NCBI GenBank assembly: GCA_020747015.1
Contig: JAGTJM010000022.1
Coordinates: 310,001-374,000 of the forward strand
Direction of reading: 5' to 3'
Length of the DNA: 64,000 nt
Source of the DNA: Pyrenochaeta sp. MPI-SDFR-AT-0127
Lineage: Eukaryota > Ascomycota > Dothideomycetes > Pleosporales > Cucurbitariaceae
Every line of letters begins with the position of its first letter. Position 1 is the first letter of the stretch. Positions 54,829 through 64,000 of the stretch are shown one piece after another. The notes under the pieces were generated by a model. That model did no database searches and was not told the DNA's origin. It was given only the letters and a program-made list of their open reading frames with translations. Both the position numbers and the translations under genes were made by a program.

Positions 54829-55317
54829 TTAGCTTTGCCCACTCGTGCTAGTGTCGCTGTCTGATCTGTCTAGCCTTGGAGCGCAACCTATCTCACTCGT
54901 TGTGACACCATTCTCATCCGTGCTCCAAGATTCGCCAACGACCACAACTTTTGTCTTTCCAGGTTCCAAGAACATCTTTTCGTCTTCTGCCAAAACTGCT
55001 GCATTCTCTTTCTCGTATATGGCGCTGTAAAACTTCTGAAAGATCTTTTCGCTTGCAAAATTCATTTCCGCAATACAATCACAGTCGAGGTCCTGCATGT
55101 CGCCTCTCAACATGAGGGGAGGACGATCACGATTCGCTGGTCCTCCGAAACCTTTCCGGCTAACCCGGGCGAAGTATTGACGCCTGAAGGACTTGGGCCA
55201 GTATGCGCCGACTAGAGATCGAGCCAGTGGGATGTGCTTGTGTTCGTAATAGTCTCTGAACTCGTCCGAGGTGAGACTTTGACTTCTCGTGACGAAAAGG
55301 AGGATAGTATATGTCAT
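54829..55317 (-). CDS. EthD-domain protein
   Basis: 162 aa, single exon. Start ATG 55315-55317 (MTYTILLFVTRSQSLTSDEF); the frame goes upstream only with TTG-type starts. EthD folds are dimeric alpha-beta barrels seen in small fungal polyketide or xenobiotic enzymes and in ethyl tert-butyl ether degradation proteins. Seen: LLFVTRSQSLTSDEFRDYYE (first strand and the DEFRDYYE-HKHIPLA helix) and CIAEMNFASEKIFQKFYSAI (second half). The tail after about residue 130 is Ser/Asp-rich. Lies 254 bp from the nitrilase-family gene, convergent with it. No further role can be assigned. Confidence 0.75.
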   Translation of the reverse strand: MTYTILLFVTRSQSLTSDEFRDYYEHKHIPLARSLVGAYWPKSFRRQYFARVSRKGFGGPANRDRPPLMLRGDMQDLDCDCIAEMNFASEKIFQKFYSAIYEKENAAVLAEDEKMFLEPGKTKVVVVGESWSTDENGVTTSEIGCAPRLDRSDSDTSTSGQS

Positions 55318-55862
55318 GTTGTGCGTATAGGAGGCCTGATTAAAGGTGCGGGGAGAGAGTGGACTAATCCACGGTTTGTGAATGGTAAAGATAATTTTGA
55401 CAGCTGTAAAGGATAACCCTAAGAAGCTCAAGAGACCCCTCTGGCTTTAAGTCTTGTACTTCCAAGACGTGCAACCAACCGGCAGCATGTACCCTTGGGG
55501 GCTGTGACCATATTCACCGTCCATCTTCATGCACTAGCCCAAGAACTCAGGACATCACTCCGCCTGAGCGGGACAGGTTCGCCCTACTTTCCCGCCATCA
55601 AAGTGTAAAGCTAAGGCTGATACTGGTGAATCAATACGATTCAGGGGACACGAAACGACACTGCGGGTGTCGGTTGGAGTGAGGTTAGCCCTGCCCCTCC
55701 TAATCCCGGTCCCAGGCGCGCCATCCACTATCGATAACGATGCCTTGGCGCACAACTGAACGCCAAATATTCAGCACTGTGGCAGAGGTGGGGAGCATTG
55801 ACAAGCACGACACTTCCCGCTCGCCCAACGCCCCCGTGCCGTCCATCGACCGATCATCGAAG
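55318..55862. other. divergent intergenic region between EthD and eIF3l genes
   Basis: 545 bp between head-to-head starts. An in-frame ATG at 55740 upstream of eIF3l could add 41 residues but is not needed for the domain. Confidence 0.45.
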
Positions 55863-57386
55863 ATGAGTGCGCGAGCGCCACAGTATCAGAATGGCGACGC
55901 TGCCAGGCGCGGCGACTCAGACACGGAGGAGGAGACGCTGGCCAACGACTACCGGGAGCAGGCGCAATATGATGGCATGGATGATCTGGACCGCATGCCC
56001 TCGATTACGAGCAACCAGGACATCCACGCACAGCTGCAGGCCGCAGCGACGCCTCTCGAATTCCAGGCGACCCTGGAGACCAAGTTTGCGAGCTACGACA
56101 ACTACTGCAATCTCTTCCACTACATCCTAAACTCCGAGGGTCCTGTCGATCTCGAGGTCCCAAATGTAAGGAAAATTTGAATGGGCAGGCATATGGCAAG
56201 GCTAATATGGCGGGCAGTACTACTGGGCTTGGGATGTCATTGATGAGTTCATCTACCAGTTCAACAGCTTCTGCAGCTACCGCCAACGCGTCGCCCAGAA
56301 GAACGAGAATGGAGAAGAAATACAGCTCCTGCGCGAGAATCCGAACACATGGGGTTGTTATAGTGTGCTCAACGTCCTATACTCCCTGATTCAACGGTCA
56401 CAGATCAGCGAGCAGCTTGGCGCTATGAAGCGTGGAGAGGACTCGAACGCATATGCCGGGGAATATGGCAGTCGGCCACTATACAAGATGCTGGGATACT
56501 TCTCCATCATCGGTCTTCTGCGGGTTCACTGTTTGCTAGGAGACTTTAGCCTTGCGCTCAAGACGCTCGACGATATCGAGCTCAACAAGAAGGCCATGTT
56601 CGCCCGTGTCATGGCCGCCCACTTCACCACCTACTACTATGTAGGATTCTCCTACATGATGATGCGACGATATGCCGATGCCATCCGCATGTTCAGCCAC
56701 ATCTTGGTCTACGTCTCAAGAACCAAGAACTTCCAGAAGAATGCCCAGTATGATTCAATCACAAAGAAGAACGATCAGATGTACGCTCTCATTGCCATCT
56801 GCGTGGCTTTCCAGCCCACAAGACTGGACGACACCATTCACACTGCTTTGAGGGAGAAATATGGTGAGCAGTTCAACAGGCTGCAGCGTGGTGGACCCGA
56901 TGCCCTTCCTCTGTTCGAAGAGCTCTTCCGCACTGCGTGCCCCAAGTTTATCAGCCCAACTCCTCCCGACTTCGACAACCCGGAGATCAACATCGACCCT
57001 GTTGAGCACCACCTTCGCATCTTCATGGACGAGGTTAAGAACAACATGATGTCTCCTACCGTTAAGAGTTACCTCAAGCTCTACACCACTATGGATCTGA
57101 AGAAGCTCGCTGGCTTCTTAGAAGTTGAGCCAGAAAAGCTGAGGTGTTGGTTACTCGTCAACAAGCAGAGGAACAGGCAAACAAGGTGGAGTGAAGGAGG
57201 CCTATTGGAGGGAGACATTATTCACAGCAGTGACCTCGACTACGCTATGGAGGGTGTAAGTGCAATGGCCCAGGGCTTGAAGAAAATGATACTAATGTTG
57301 AGCAGGATCTTATCCATGTTTCCGAGGCAAAGGTCGGCAGGAGGTTGGTAGACTGGTACCTCCGTAACTTGGCCAGGACTTACTAG
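55863..57386 (+). CDS. translation initiation factor eIF3 subunit L
   Basis: About 470 aa in three exons: 55863 to about 56166, about 56217 to 57255, and about 57306 to the stop 57384-57386. Part of eIF3, which recruits the 40S subunit and mRNA; eIF3l carries the PCI domain at the C-terminal half. Seen: TETFEAETLANDY-like acidic N-terminus (DSDTEEETLANDYREQAQYD), YYWAWDVIDEFIYQFNSF (restored by splicing), ENPNTWGCYSVLNVLYSLI, LKTLDDIELNKKAMFARV, KSYLKLYTTMDLKKLAGFL and the end DWYLRNLARTY. Start ATG 55863 (MSARAPQYQ) is favoured; ATG 55740 is in frame upstream. Housekeeping gene with normal features. Confidence 0.93.
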
Positions 57387-58234
57387 AGGTTGAAGAGGCG
57401 ATGAGACATTCTTTGATCACATCTGGAGCCTACCTCATGGGAAAGCATTGCGACTTGGAGTTAGACGGGTTCATGGCATGGTCTGAAAAGCATTCTTGGC
57501 GGAGGCTCTATGGAGTGCTCACGCAACTGAAGAGGAAATATAGCCTGGGATTTTCGTATAGCTATAGCAAGGTGATGCTGTCCGCCATGTGCGAGGATAG
57601 AGCCTGAAGAAGCTGAGAGGATTGACAGCGTCATGGGGTTGAGCATAATGAACAACGAAGAAAGTTTGATGATTTTAAAATGCGTCCAAAACGATTCGAG
57701 CACAGTGGGATTTCATTCATGTGTCTGTGCAATTATTTCGTATGTGGAAATGAGTGCTTCATGTTGATAGGAGGCGGCCGGTCGTCAACGCTATGACTGG
57801 ACAGCATATCCCAGGTTGAACATCGCTTCTACTCGACCAACACCATCTCAATCAAGTCGACAAACAGCAAGTGCTGACTGGTTTGTAGAGGGCGCATTCG
57901 GGTAGCAGGCAAGCATATCACAACAAGAATGAAGTGACCGTGCCTGCCCCTCATCGGTCTCTGCTGCCGCTGCTTCACTTGGCTCATTCGACAGTACCTG
58001 CGCACCAATCTACTCACAGATCCAGATCGCCACGTCCTCACCGACACAACAACCGTGACTGCCGTAGCATTGCCCCAAAACTTGGAACGCTCCAAAGCGA
58101 CATTTGCTAATATTCTTAACGCTGCATGCGGCGGGGTAGAGTCGCATATAGCCAACACCAGCGCGCAACCAAAAGCGTCAGTGCCAGTAGACTAGACCAC
58201 GGCAAACCGCGTCACACAAGCAGCCATCCCAAAG
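57387..58234. other. intergenic space
   Basis: 3' flank of eIF3l and promoter of the coiled-coil protein gene. Minus-strand frame 57829-58158 has no protein resemblance. Nothing else seen. Confidence 0.5.
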
Positions 58235-59110
58235 ATGGCTCCCGACCTGAATTCGGTTCCCGAGTCTCCACGGCCTAATGTCACAAGCAACCCGTCCAGC
58301 ACGCAGCCTGCGTCCGGCTCTCTATCTCGCCAGAATTCAACACCAGCATCCAGGCGGGCTTCACAGATATACCCCATGAGCCCTCCCCCACTGCCGTTGG
58401 CGTCTCCTGGGGGTACCATTCCCCAGTCTGTACAGTCTGGAGCTCAGCATGGACATGCTGCGTTCCCACCTCTAAGCCCGAGCTTGAGCGGCCATGTATC
58501 AAGCGTGGATTCTGCAGGCGTACCAATGCGACATCCACGGCCCATGACGCCTGCAGAGATGCACTTGGAACTTGAGAAGGAACAAGAAGCCGTAGTCAAT
58601 CGCTTGACGCGTGAGCTCTCCGCTCTGCGTGCACACTCTGCATCTGTAGCCTCCACGACATCGAATGCCACGGATTCATCGGCCGCCCACGCCGAGTTTC
58701 TGACAGGCCCAATGCACCCCACGTCCTCACGTCGCCACCGCAGCTCTTCGAGCGTCTCCCGCAGCGGCCTGCCGCCGGGCACCTACCCGCACCGTTACTC
58801 GATTTCCTCCCAGCCACCAACAACCGACCCTTCGCACAGAGATCACAGAAGCTCCAGCGTTGTGAGCACGCCAAGGTACGAGGAAGTCGCACAACATAGA
58901 GCGGAGCTAGAGGAAGTCAAGAAAGAGAATGAGGCATTGAAGCAGAGGATCAGAGATCTTGAGCGTATGATTCGAGGGAGTGATGCTGAAGGGCAGAGAG
59001 GTAGGAGTGGGGCACCGCAAACGCAGCAGGGCAGCGTGACTGGTAATGGAACCAACACTACTGAGGGGACTACCAGTGTGGCCGCTGTGCTCTCAGAGAA
59101 TGGTCGTTAG
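58235..59110 (+). CDS. Ser/Pro-rich coiled-coil protein of unknown function
   Basis: 291 aa, single exon, ATG 58235 to stop 59108-59110. Low-complexity N-terminal half with SPPPLPLASPGG and SLSRQNSTPASRRAS-like Ser-Arg blocks that resemble phosphorylation sites. One short helix at PAEMHLELEKEQEAVVNRL (about residues 104-122), and a C-terminal coiled coil (EEVAQHRAELEEVKKENEAL, about 227-255) with heptads. No enzyme domain. Probably a cytosolic scaffold or regulator; the family is unknown to me. Confidence 0.65.
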   Translation: MAPDLNSVPESPRPNVTSNPSSTQPASGSLSRQNSTPASRRASQIYPMSPPPLPLASPGGTIPQSVQSGAQHGHAAFPPLSPSLSGHVSSVDSAGVPMRHPRPMTPAEMHLELEKEQEAVVNRLTRELSALRAHSASVASTTSNATDSSAAHAEFLTGPMHPTSSRRHRSSSSVSRSGLPPGTYPHRYSISSQPPTTDPSHRDHRSSSVVSTPRYEEVAQHRAELEEVKKENEALKQRIRDLERMIRGSDAEGQRGRSGAPQTQQGSVTGNGTNTTEGTTSVAAVLSENGR

Positions 59111-59903
59111 GGCGGAGATGATGTGGACATGGCACAGCCAAGGCGTGGCACTGTCATACCGTGTCGATTGGAATTCTCTCTATCAAAAGCTTCCACACAT
59201 CACACTCGATCTAGCAACTGAGAAGAAGTTTGGCATGATGTTTGTGGACGATTCGGGTAGCTGAATCCTCAGCGATAGATCAAAACGGCAATGGCGTCAT
59301 GGCGCAGCGTCCTAATGCGGTATGCAAGTAACTTTATGAATGAATAGATTAGGCTGGAAAGCCTATCTTTACGACTGACAAGCACTTATCTCCAAAGCTT
59401 TTTAGTCCTTGTCATCTCTTCCTGAGCCTTATCAGATGCTTTCTTTTGTCGGAGATTTAGCATGCAGCTAGCAGCTGATCACTAACCTCCAGCGAGCCAC
59501 ATCCTGGTGTAGATCTGGACCTGTAGAGGATAAGTTCATAGATCGACATCACAGATTGGGTATTGACATATTCGAGACCAATTCGGTTAACCGGCTTTGA
59601 ATCAAGTGACGATTACACTGACTCTCGGGTAGCAAGGGAGAGAGCAGAGAGAGCCAAGACCTTTGGCTCACGTCATAGTGGTTCACAGTGGAAAAGCAAT
59701 GGAGATACAAAGTATGGCAGAAGATTGTAATGGTCTTGGTTATTGGGGCGCTCTGGGTACTTATGAAGCGTCTTGCTGACACTGCACGAGGGGTGGTAAA
59801 CATTTACTACACCAATATTTTCTTGCAGACTCAAAACAGTTATTCATCTATCATCCTAGTCCTAGACATCTTTCTTTACATATCATAGCACTTCAAGGCA
59901 AAT
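59111..59903. other. intergenic space
   Basis: 3' flank of the coiled-coil protein gene and promoter of the next small plus-strand gene. No feature recognised. Confidence 0.45.
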
Positions 59904-60515
59904 ATGATATCCTGGTTCATCAACCTGAGATCTAAGTTCGCAAATTCCCAGAAATCTGGACAACGAGTTAAAGAGCAGAGAAATGGTATGTCGTCCTCTC
60001 ATTTAAAACATCGACTATGCACTACACTTTCCTTCTTCATCTGCCCATTTCAACTTTATGTTTCACTAGCCTGTGAATTCTGAATCAAATGGAACACTAA
60101 GATATCAACAGCACCAGTGCCAACAGCACAGCCTCAGCATTCCTCTCCATCACTCTGCATCCGCACTGAGCAACAACCACCACCAAAACCGCTCCTCCAC
60201 CCTGTCCCCGAGTCCATCATCGCCGCCACAGAGAAAGGCATGATCTGCGAAAACCTCATGTGTTCAGATCTACCAAGTCCGGCGCTGCACCAGCAACATC
60301 AGAACCAACCGTTTCGTCCGTACCAGGCACAGCACGACAGGACTCCGGTAGCGTCGATGAGCTCGACGGACAGCTATGACCAGCCAAAACATGAGATGGA
60401 GGCTTGCTTACCGGTGCTGACGAGGGCGGAAGAGGCATGTGGCGGGGAAGGGAAGAGGGGGAGCTGGGGTGGGGAGAGTGGACGATGTGTTAAATGGAAA
60501 GGTATTGATGCGTAA
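59904..60515 (+). CDS. small Pro/Gln-rich protein, tentative gene
   Basis: 161 aa in two exons (59904-59985 and 60112-60515). The first exon gives MISWFINLRSKFANSQKSGQ, splices at a clean GTATGT donor and CAACAG acceptor, and continues APVPTAQPQHSSPSLC. Pro, Gln and His-rich low-complexity region, then GGEGKRGSWGGE and a short basic end. No domain. The model rests on good splice sites and open frame; expression is not shown. Confidence 0.4.
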
Positions 60516-60903
60516 AGGAGTAGTCTTTGAGGAGTTAAGCTAGGTGTTTAAGGAGTCTCTTAGGAGTCTTTCGGGGAATCAATCAAGATCAGATGGGCAT
60601 CTATTTCGGATGTGACAACAACGTTTTGAGTGTCCCATGGAGAGGTGCGATGTTTCAGTGTATCATAAGATTAAACTTCAGCAAGGGGTATACGATGCTA
60701 AGTTGTCCAAATGCACGCTAATTCATGTCCCATGCCCATACAACCTTATCGCCCATCAGTCCACATCTACAACAAAGCCATGCTCTTTCCAAGCCCTCCA
60801 GTAGTCGGGTGAAGCCATGCTCATGCCAACCTCTAAGCTCTGAAACCCATCCGTAAGCCAAGCTGAACAATATGTCACAGTAGTTGACAATGCTGCCTCA
60901 TGT
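60516..60903. other. convergent intergenic space
   Basis: 3' flanks of the small plus-strand gene and of the NOL8-like gene. No coding signal seen. Confidence 0.45.
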
Positions 60904-62640
60904 TTAGCCAACTCGCCTTCCGCCAGTCATCTTCCTATTCTCATTGTGACGCTTAGCCTTCAGTGCATCTCTTCTCCTCTTCTTCCACGCGCGGTTCAAG
61001 TCACCCCTGTTCTCCCAGAACCACTTGCGGAACTCGGATTCAGGTTTCTCTTCAGACCCGGCCTTAGCCTGCTCTGCCCCCGCTTCCGCATCGTCCTCAT
61101 CCTCATCTTCTTCAGTGACGCCTGGTAAACGTTTGGCTACCGCGTTTGCCTTAGTATTTTGGGAGAGCTGATGTTCGGCCTCCGCGTCGCCCATAACATC
61201 GTCTTCTTCGTCGTCAGCCTCGTGACTACCTTTACGCCAGTCGAAAGAGAATCGCCGGCCTATCGCGGCAGTGTCAGGGGTTGGTGCTGCGCTTCTGAGT
61301 CCTCTCCATTCTAGGTCTCTCTGCGTGAAGGGCGTTGTTGGCATATTTTCGACCGGCTCCCCACCATCAATGTCCATAGTCTCGTCATTATTTTCGAAGA
61401 AACTGAATGATGTGTTGATAGGCGTAAGCTTCTTTGCTGGAGTGCTTATTGGGCCTGGGGTAGGTTTCGCGCGTTTGAACAGCGCTTCCAGTGGATGGAC
61501 CACCTTGTTCTCTGAGACAGGATCCTGGAGTTCCTCTGGGGTTCGCGGTCTGTCGGCGGTTGGCGCGGGAGAAGATGCGGTGGACTCCGCATTTGACTCG
61601 GCTTCAGATTCCGATTCGGACAATTCATCTTCGGAAGACGACGAGACGACTGAAGAATCATCGTCGTCCTCAGATGATGATGATGGTGGTGGTGTAACTT
61701 TCCTCTCTTTCTTGCTCTTCGTAGCTTTAGTCTTAGGGGCTGAAGGTAATGCAGACCCGTCTATCCAAGCTTTCTGAGCTTCAGTGGGCTTGTCGACCAA
61801 CTCCAGTGCCCTCCTATGCTTCGCCCTTCCAGTCTCGGGCTCCACCACCGTTCCATCTTCGTCCACCCATCCTACGCCATTCACGTAATCCACCGCAGGC
61901 TTCTTCTCCATCGTGACCTTGGTCTCCTTGAGAAAACTTGGCGTCTTACTATTCTTCTCGAACTCATGTACAACTACTTCTCTAGATTTCGACTTGTTTT
62001 TCTCCTTTTTCTCCTTTTTGTCTTTTCCCTTCTCTTTTCGCGCAACCTCAGTAGCAGCAACAGGAGTCAACTTTGCCTTGAATAACATCTCCGGCTCTTT
62101 GGTATACTTCGAGTCCTTCTGCTGGCGTGACTTGTCTTTGTCTTTCTTTTCCTTCTTCTCCTTTTTGTCCTTTCTGTTCTTCGTTGGTGGCTCTGTCCAA
62201 CCGCGCTTTACTTTTCGGTCGTCTGGCAGAACAACGCCATCAAGCACACCATCTTCTTGCTTCTTCTTTTCCTTCTTCGTGCGTTTGGAAGGTCTCTCGG
62301 CCTCTTCTTTGTCCCTAGCCGCATCGGCTTCTTCTCGAACCTTGCGCTTTTCTGATTTGGCCATCTCTATGCGCACTTTTGAGCCCCTCAATGTTGTTCC
62401 GTTTAGCTTCTTCTTAAGCTTCTGCGCTTCTAGCTCTGGTAGCTCAATGTAACCAAATCCTTTCTCGGGAAATGTCTCAACGGCGTGATAGGAGATGTTC
62501 TGCGCCGAGGGAAGGACAGAGGGCGCGAGATAGACTTTGAGGAGGTCTGGTCTCAAGGGCGTTATATGGAGGCGGACGGTCTTGTTCTCGTCCTCCGTGA
62601 ATTGCGCGTCGGAGGGAATAGCCGCTTGTGCCGCTGGCAT
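60904..62640 (-). CDS. NOL8-like nucleolar RRM protein
   Basis: 578 aa, single exon. Start ATG 62638-62640 (MPAAQAAIPSDAQFTEDEN); the frame is open upstream only from a TTG, so the ATG is preferred. Seen: an N-terminal RRM (about residues 20-95, LHITPLRPDLLKVYLAPSVL then GFGYIELPELEAQKL); very long Lys/Glu-rich nucleolar-type tracts (KDKKEKKEKKDKDKSRQQKD); a Ser/Asp-rich acidic region (about 320-370); FSFDWRKGSHEADDEEDD; and a conserved C-terminus FRKWFWENRGDLNRAWKK, a feature of the NOL8-type family. Expected role: rRNA processing in the nucleolus. Family call rests on the RRM plus the C-terminal WFWENRGDLNRAWKKRRRD motif. Plus-strand frames here are shadows. Confidence 0.75.
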   Translation of the reverse strand: MPAAQAAIPSDAQFTEDENKTVRLHITPLRPDLLKVYLAPSVLPSAQNISYHAVETFPEKGFGYIELPELEAQKLKKKLNGTTLRGSKVRIEMAKSEKRKVREEADAARDKEEAERPSKRTKKEKKKQEDGVLDGVVLPDDRKVKRGWTEPPTKNRKDKKEKKEKKDKDKSRQQKDSKYTKEPEMLFKAKLTPVAATEVARKEKGKDKKEKKEKNKSKSREVVVHEFEKNSKTPSFLKETKVTMEKKPAVDYVNGVGWVDEDGTVVEPETGRAKHRRALELVDKPTEAQKAWIDGSALPSAPKTKATKSKKERKVTPPPSSSSEDDDDSSVVSSSSEDELSESESEAESNAESTASSPAPTADRPRTPEELQDPVSENKVVHPLEALFKRAKPTPGPISTPAKKLTPINTSFSFFENNDETMDIDGGEPVENMPTTPFTQRDLEWRGLRSAAPTPDTAAIGRRFSFDWRKGSHEADDEEDDVMGDAEAEHQLSQNTKANAVAKRLPGVTEEDEDEDDAEAGAEQAKAGSEEKPESEFRKWFWENRGDLNRAWKKRRRDALKAKRHNENRKMTGGRRVG

Positions 62641-63038
62641 TGAGTCGGGCTGATCGCTCGTGTGCGACGAAGCTTGGACGAATCGGGTTACGCGCTGGCA
62701 GACATTGTTGTTAGATATTGACAAGGTGAGAAGCTTAGCCAGCGCTCAGAAGCGCAGTGTATGAAAGATCAAAGGATGCAAAGTGGAGGGGAAAGGAAAA
62801 TGCTTAGCGCCGATAGGACCAAGCTGCTGGCCCTTGCGTTTGCGGGCGGAGGTTTTGGAAGCTTGACCCGACATTCATTGAACATACTCACTACAGCTCT
62901 TCTCAGTTCAGACATTACCTAGGACAACTACCTTGAGCGCTTTGTGTAGTGTCGCATCCCTTTATTGTATATCGGGACGTAAAATTTGAAGCCACTTGTC
63001 GCATCCGCGCTGGTGCCCTCCAGCGCTGCTTTCCCACT
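62641..63038. promoter_or_regulatory. divergent intergenic region between NOL8-like and small membrane protein genes
   Basis: 398 bp between head-to-head starts. No motif recognised. Confidence 0.45.
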
Positions 63039-63605
63039 ATGCGAAGACCGCCATACTTCCTCTTCCTCTTCATAACCTTCCTCTCCTTTCTTTCTATATC
63101 TTTAGCAGCGTGTAAGCCTTTCCTTCCTCTTGTAGCCATCTCTTCAACATACCAACTAACACTTCTCCCAGCGCCAACGTCCTTCTGCAAATGCACCTGT
63201 TTCGGTAACAGCACAATCGTCGCCCTCGACGCCCCTTCCAAGAAGCCATCTTCTCCCGAACTCAAGCCCCGCTCTCTCACCTCCCGCGCAAACAAAAAGT
63301 CATGCAGCGACTGCAACCGCCAATTTTGCTTAGGCTATAGCTTCTGTGCCGGCGAGAAGGAGGAGAATGTTCTCACAACGTGCTTTCAACGTGACTCAGC
63401 AAAAGATCAGGCAATTGTGTTTATTTTCATTGGGGCGACGGTAGGACTCTTGGGGTGGGCGGGGATCCGGCCTTGGATGGAAGGGTGGAGAGAGGTGTGT
63501 ACATCTTCATCAAGAGATACATGTACTCGAAAGGCTAACCAAAGACAGCGAGCCCGGGAACGGCGAACATATATTCCAGTCCCTGGGCAGGGGGATCGTC
63601 GGTAA
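63039..63605 (+). CDS. conserved small Cys-containing membrane protein
   Basis: About 150 aa in three exons; start ATG 63039 (MRRPPYFLFLFITFLSFLSI), stop 63603-63605. Introns about 63114-63173 and 63496-63546 restore frame. A signal or membrane-anchor segment comes first, then SPTSFCKCTCFGNSTIVALD, SCSDCNRQFCLGYSFC and TTCFQRDSAKDQ: at least eight Cys in CxC, CxxC and CFxN patterns; a second helix (IVFIFIGATVGLLGWAG) follows and the end is basic. Ascomycete-specific membrane protein of unknown function, likely luminal or extracellular Cys-rich domain. The first-exon splice uses GTAAGC. Confidence 0.65.
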   Translation: MRRPPYFLFLFITFLSFLSISLAACKPFLPLVAISSTYQLTLLPAPTSFCKCTCFGNSTIVALDAPSKKPSSPELKPRSLTSRANKKSCSDCNRQFCLGYSFCAGEKEENVLTTCFQRDSAKDQAIVFIFIGATVGLLGWAGIRPWMEGWREVCTSSSRDTCTRKANQRQRARERRTYIPVPGQGDRR

Positions 63606-63833
63606 GACCATTGCAGTGAAAGAAACAACATATGGTGTGATGAGACGGTGTTCAAATATGGACTGCATACACAATTATGGACACGAAGTTTAGATACCCT
63701 GGAATATTCGACTCCCTTCTAGATATGCCGCAGAACTCCGTGATGCATACATGTAGTGAGACAGCGTTGTACAGGCTGGAATGTCGAATATGGTACATGG
63801 GGGCTGTCAAGCCTCACTTTGTAGGACGTTCCG
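63606..63833. other. convergent intergenic space
   Basis: 3' flanks of the small membrane protein and the partial gene at the right edge. No feature seen. Confidence 0.4.
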
Positions 63834-64000
63834 CTACTCTTTTTTAGACCCTCCCATCATCCATCCGAGCCAGCCTTTGCCCGTCTGCTCAACCTTTTGG
63901 GCCGCCTTCTCTGCCGTGTTGTCCAATGGACCTCCAACCACAGGTGTTGATGCCGATGTGAGTGTAGAATTCGCTCTCGCTTCTTGCACCGCAGCCGCAA
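63834..64000 (-). CDS. C-terminal end of a gene that runs off the right edge
   Basis: The last about 54 codons of a minus-strand frame, ending at TAG 63834-63836. The visible tail is polar and Ala/Thr-rich with NTAEKAAQKVEQTGKGWLG, then WMMGGSKKE at the end. It resembles an amphipathic or coiled-coil tail. The protein family cannot be named from this fragment, and the 5' part lies outside the window. Confidence 0.5.
   Translation of the reverse strand, partial: AAAVQEARANSTLTSASTPVVGGPLDNTAEKAAQKVEQTGKGWLGWMMGGSKKE

Noticed and set aside
57829..58158. 109-codon open frame on the minus strand between eIF3l and the coiled-coil gene.
   Set aside because: No start context, no domain and no splice continuation.
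61271..62452. Plus-strand frames rich in Ser, Phe and Leu opposite the NOL8-like gene.
   Set aside because: They are the mirror image of the Lys/Glu/Ser-rich low-complexity coding sequence on the minus strand.

Overview
The window is eukaryotic and reads as a filamentous ascomycete (Pezizomycotina). Protein genes are split by short introns of about 45-110 bp with GTRNGT donors, CTNAC-like branch points and AG acceptors. Intergenic spaces are short between housekeeping genes, Zn2Cys6 regulators and MFS carriers are present, and there is a Fot1/pogo-type DNA transposon. The gene set would suit Dothideomycetes (Pleosporales), but that placement is inference. About 31 protein genes, one intact transposon and several gene relics can be supported. 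No rRNA, tRNA or CRISPR array was found.

Layout. 1-1220: N-terminal half of a Rad26/CSB repair ATPase, cut by the window edge. 1809-6144: a divergent pair, a fructosyl-amine-oxidase-like flavoenzyme and an UNC93-type MFS membrane protein. 6816-11571: lineage-specific material, namely a Cys-rich secreted protein, a truncated NRPS-like adenylation domain and a membrane-anchored protein. 12913-19917: a four-gene accessory cluster (RidA imine deaminase, Zn2Cys6 regulator, MFS carrier, D-amino-acid oxidase ending in the peroxisomal signal SKL). 19918-21601: relics of a BCS1-like AAA ATPase and of ankyrin repeats. 21602-25624: VPS35 and a Ser/Thr-rich secreted protein. 26128-28248: an intact pogo-family transposon with perfect 51-bp inverted repeats and a TA target duplication. 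28734-31065: HpcH/HpaI aldolase and a small membrane protein. 31066-34031: the largest stretch without genes. 34032-63605: a dense conserved block: ISA2, kynureninase, DNA polymerase alpha, oligoribonuclease, flavin monooxygenase, OPT transporter, BCS1, an RRM protein, a nitrilase-family hydrolase, an EthD protein, eIF3l, a coiled-coil protein, a NOL8-like nucleolar protein and small membrane proteins. The C-terminus of another gene runs off the right edge.

The most interesting part is the 12.9-19.9 kb cluster. D-amino-acid oxidase makes an imino acid and hydrogen peroxide; RidA hydrolyses reactive imines or enamines; the MFS protein could import the substrate; the Zn2Cys6 protein could regulate all of them. 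The two divergent promoters of the cluster hold three copies of one CGG-N10-CCG palindrome that share 12 of 16 bases (consensus CGGANTTNNNTCTCCG). This is the spacing type bound by Put3-like Zn2Cys6 dimers. The combination suggests a small co-regulated D-amino-acid or imine catabolic unit; its substrate is not known from sequence.
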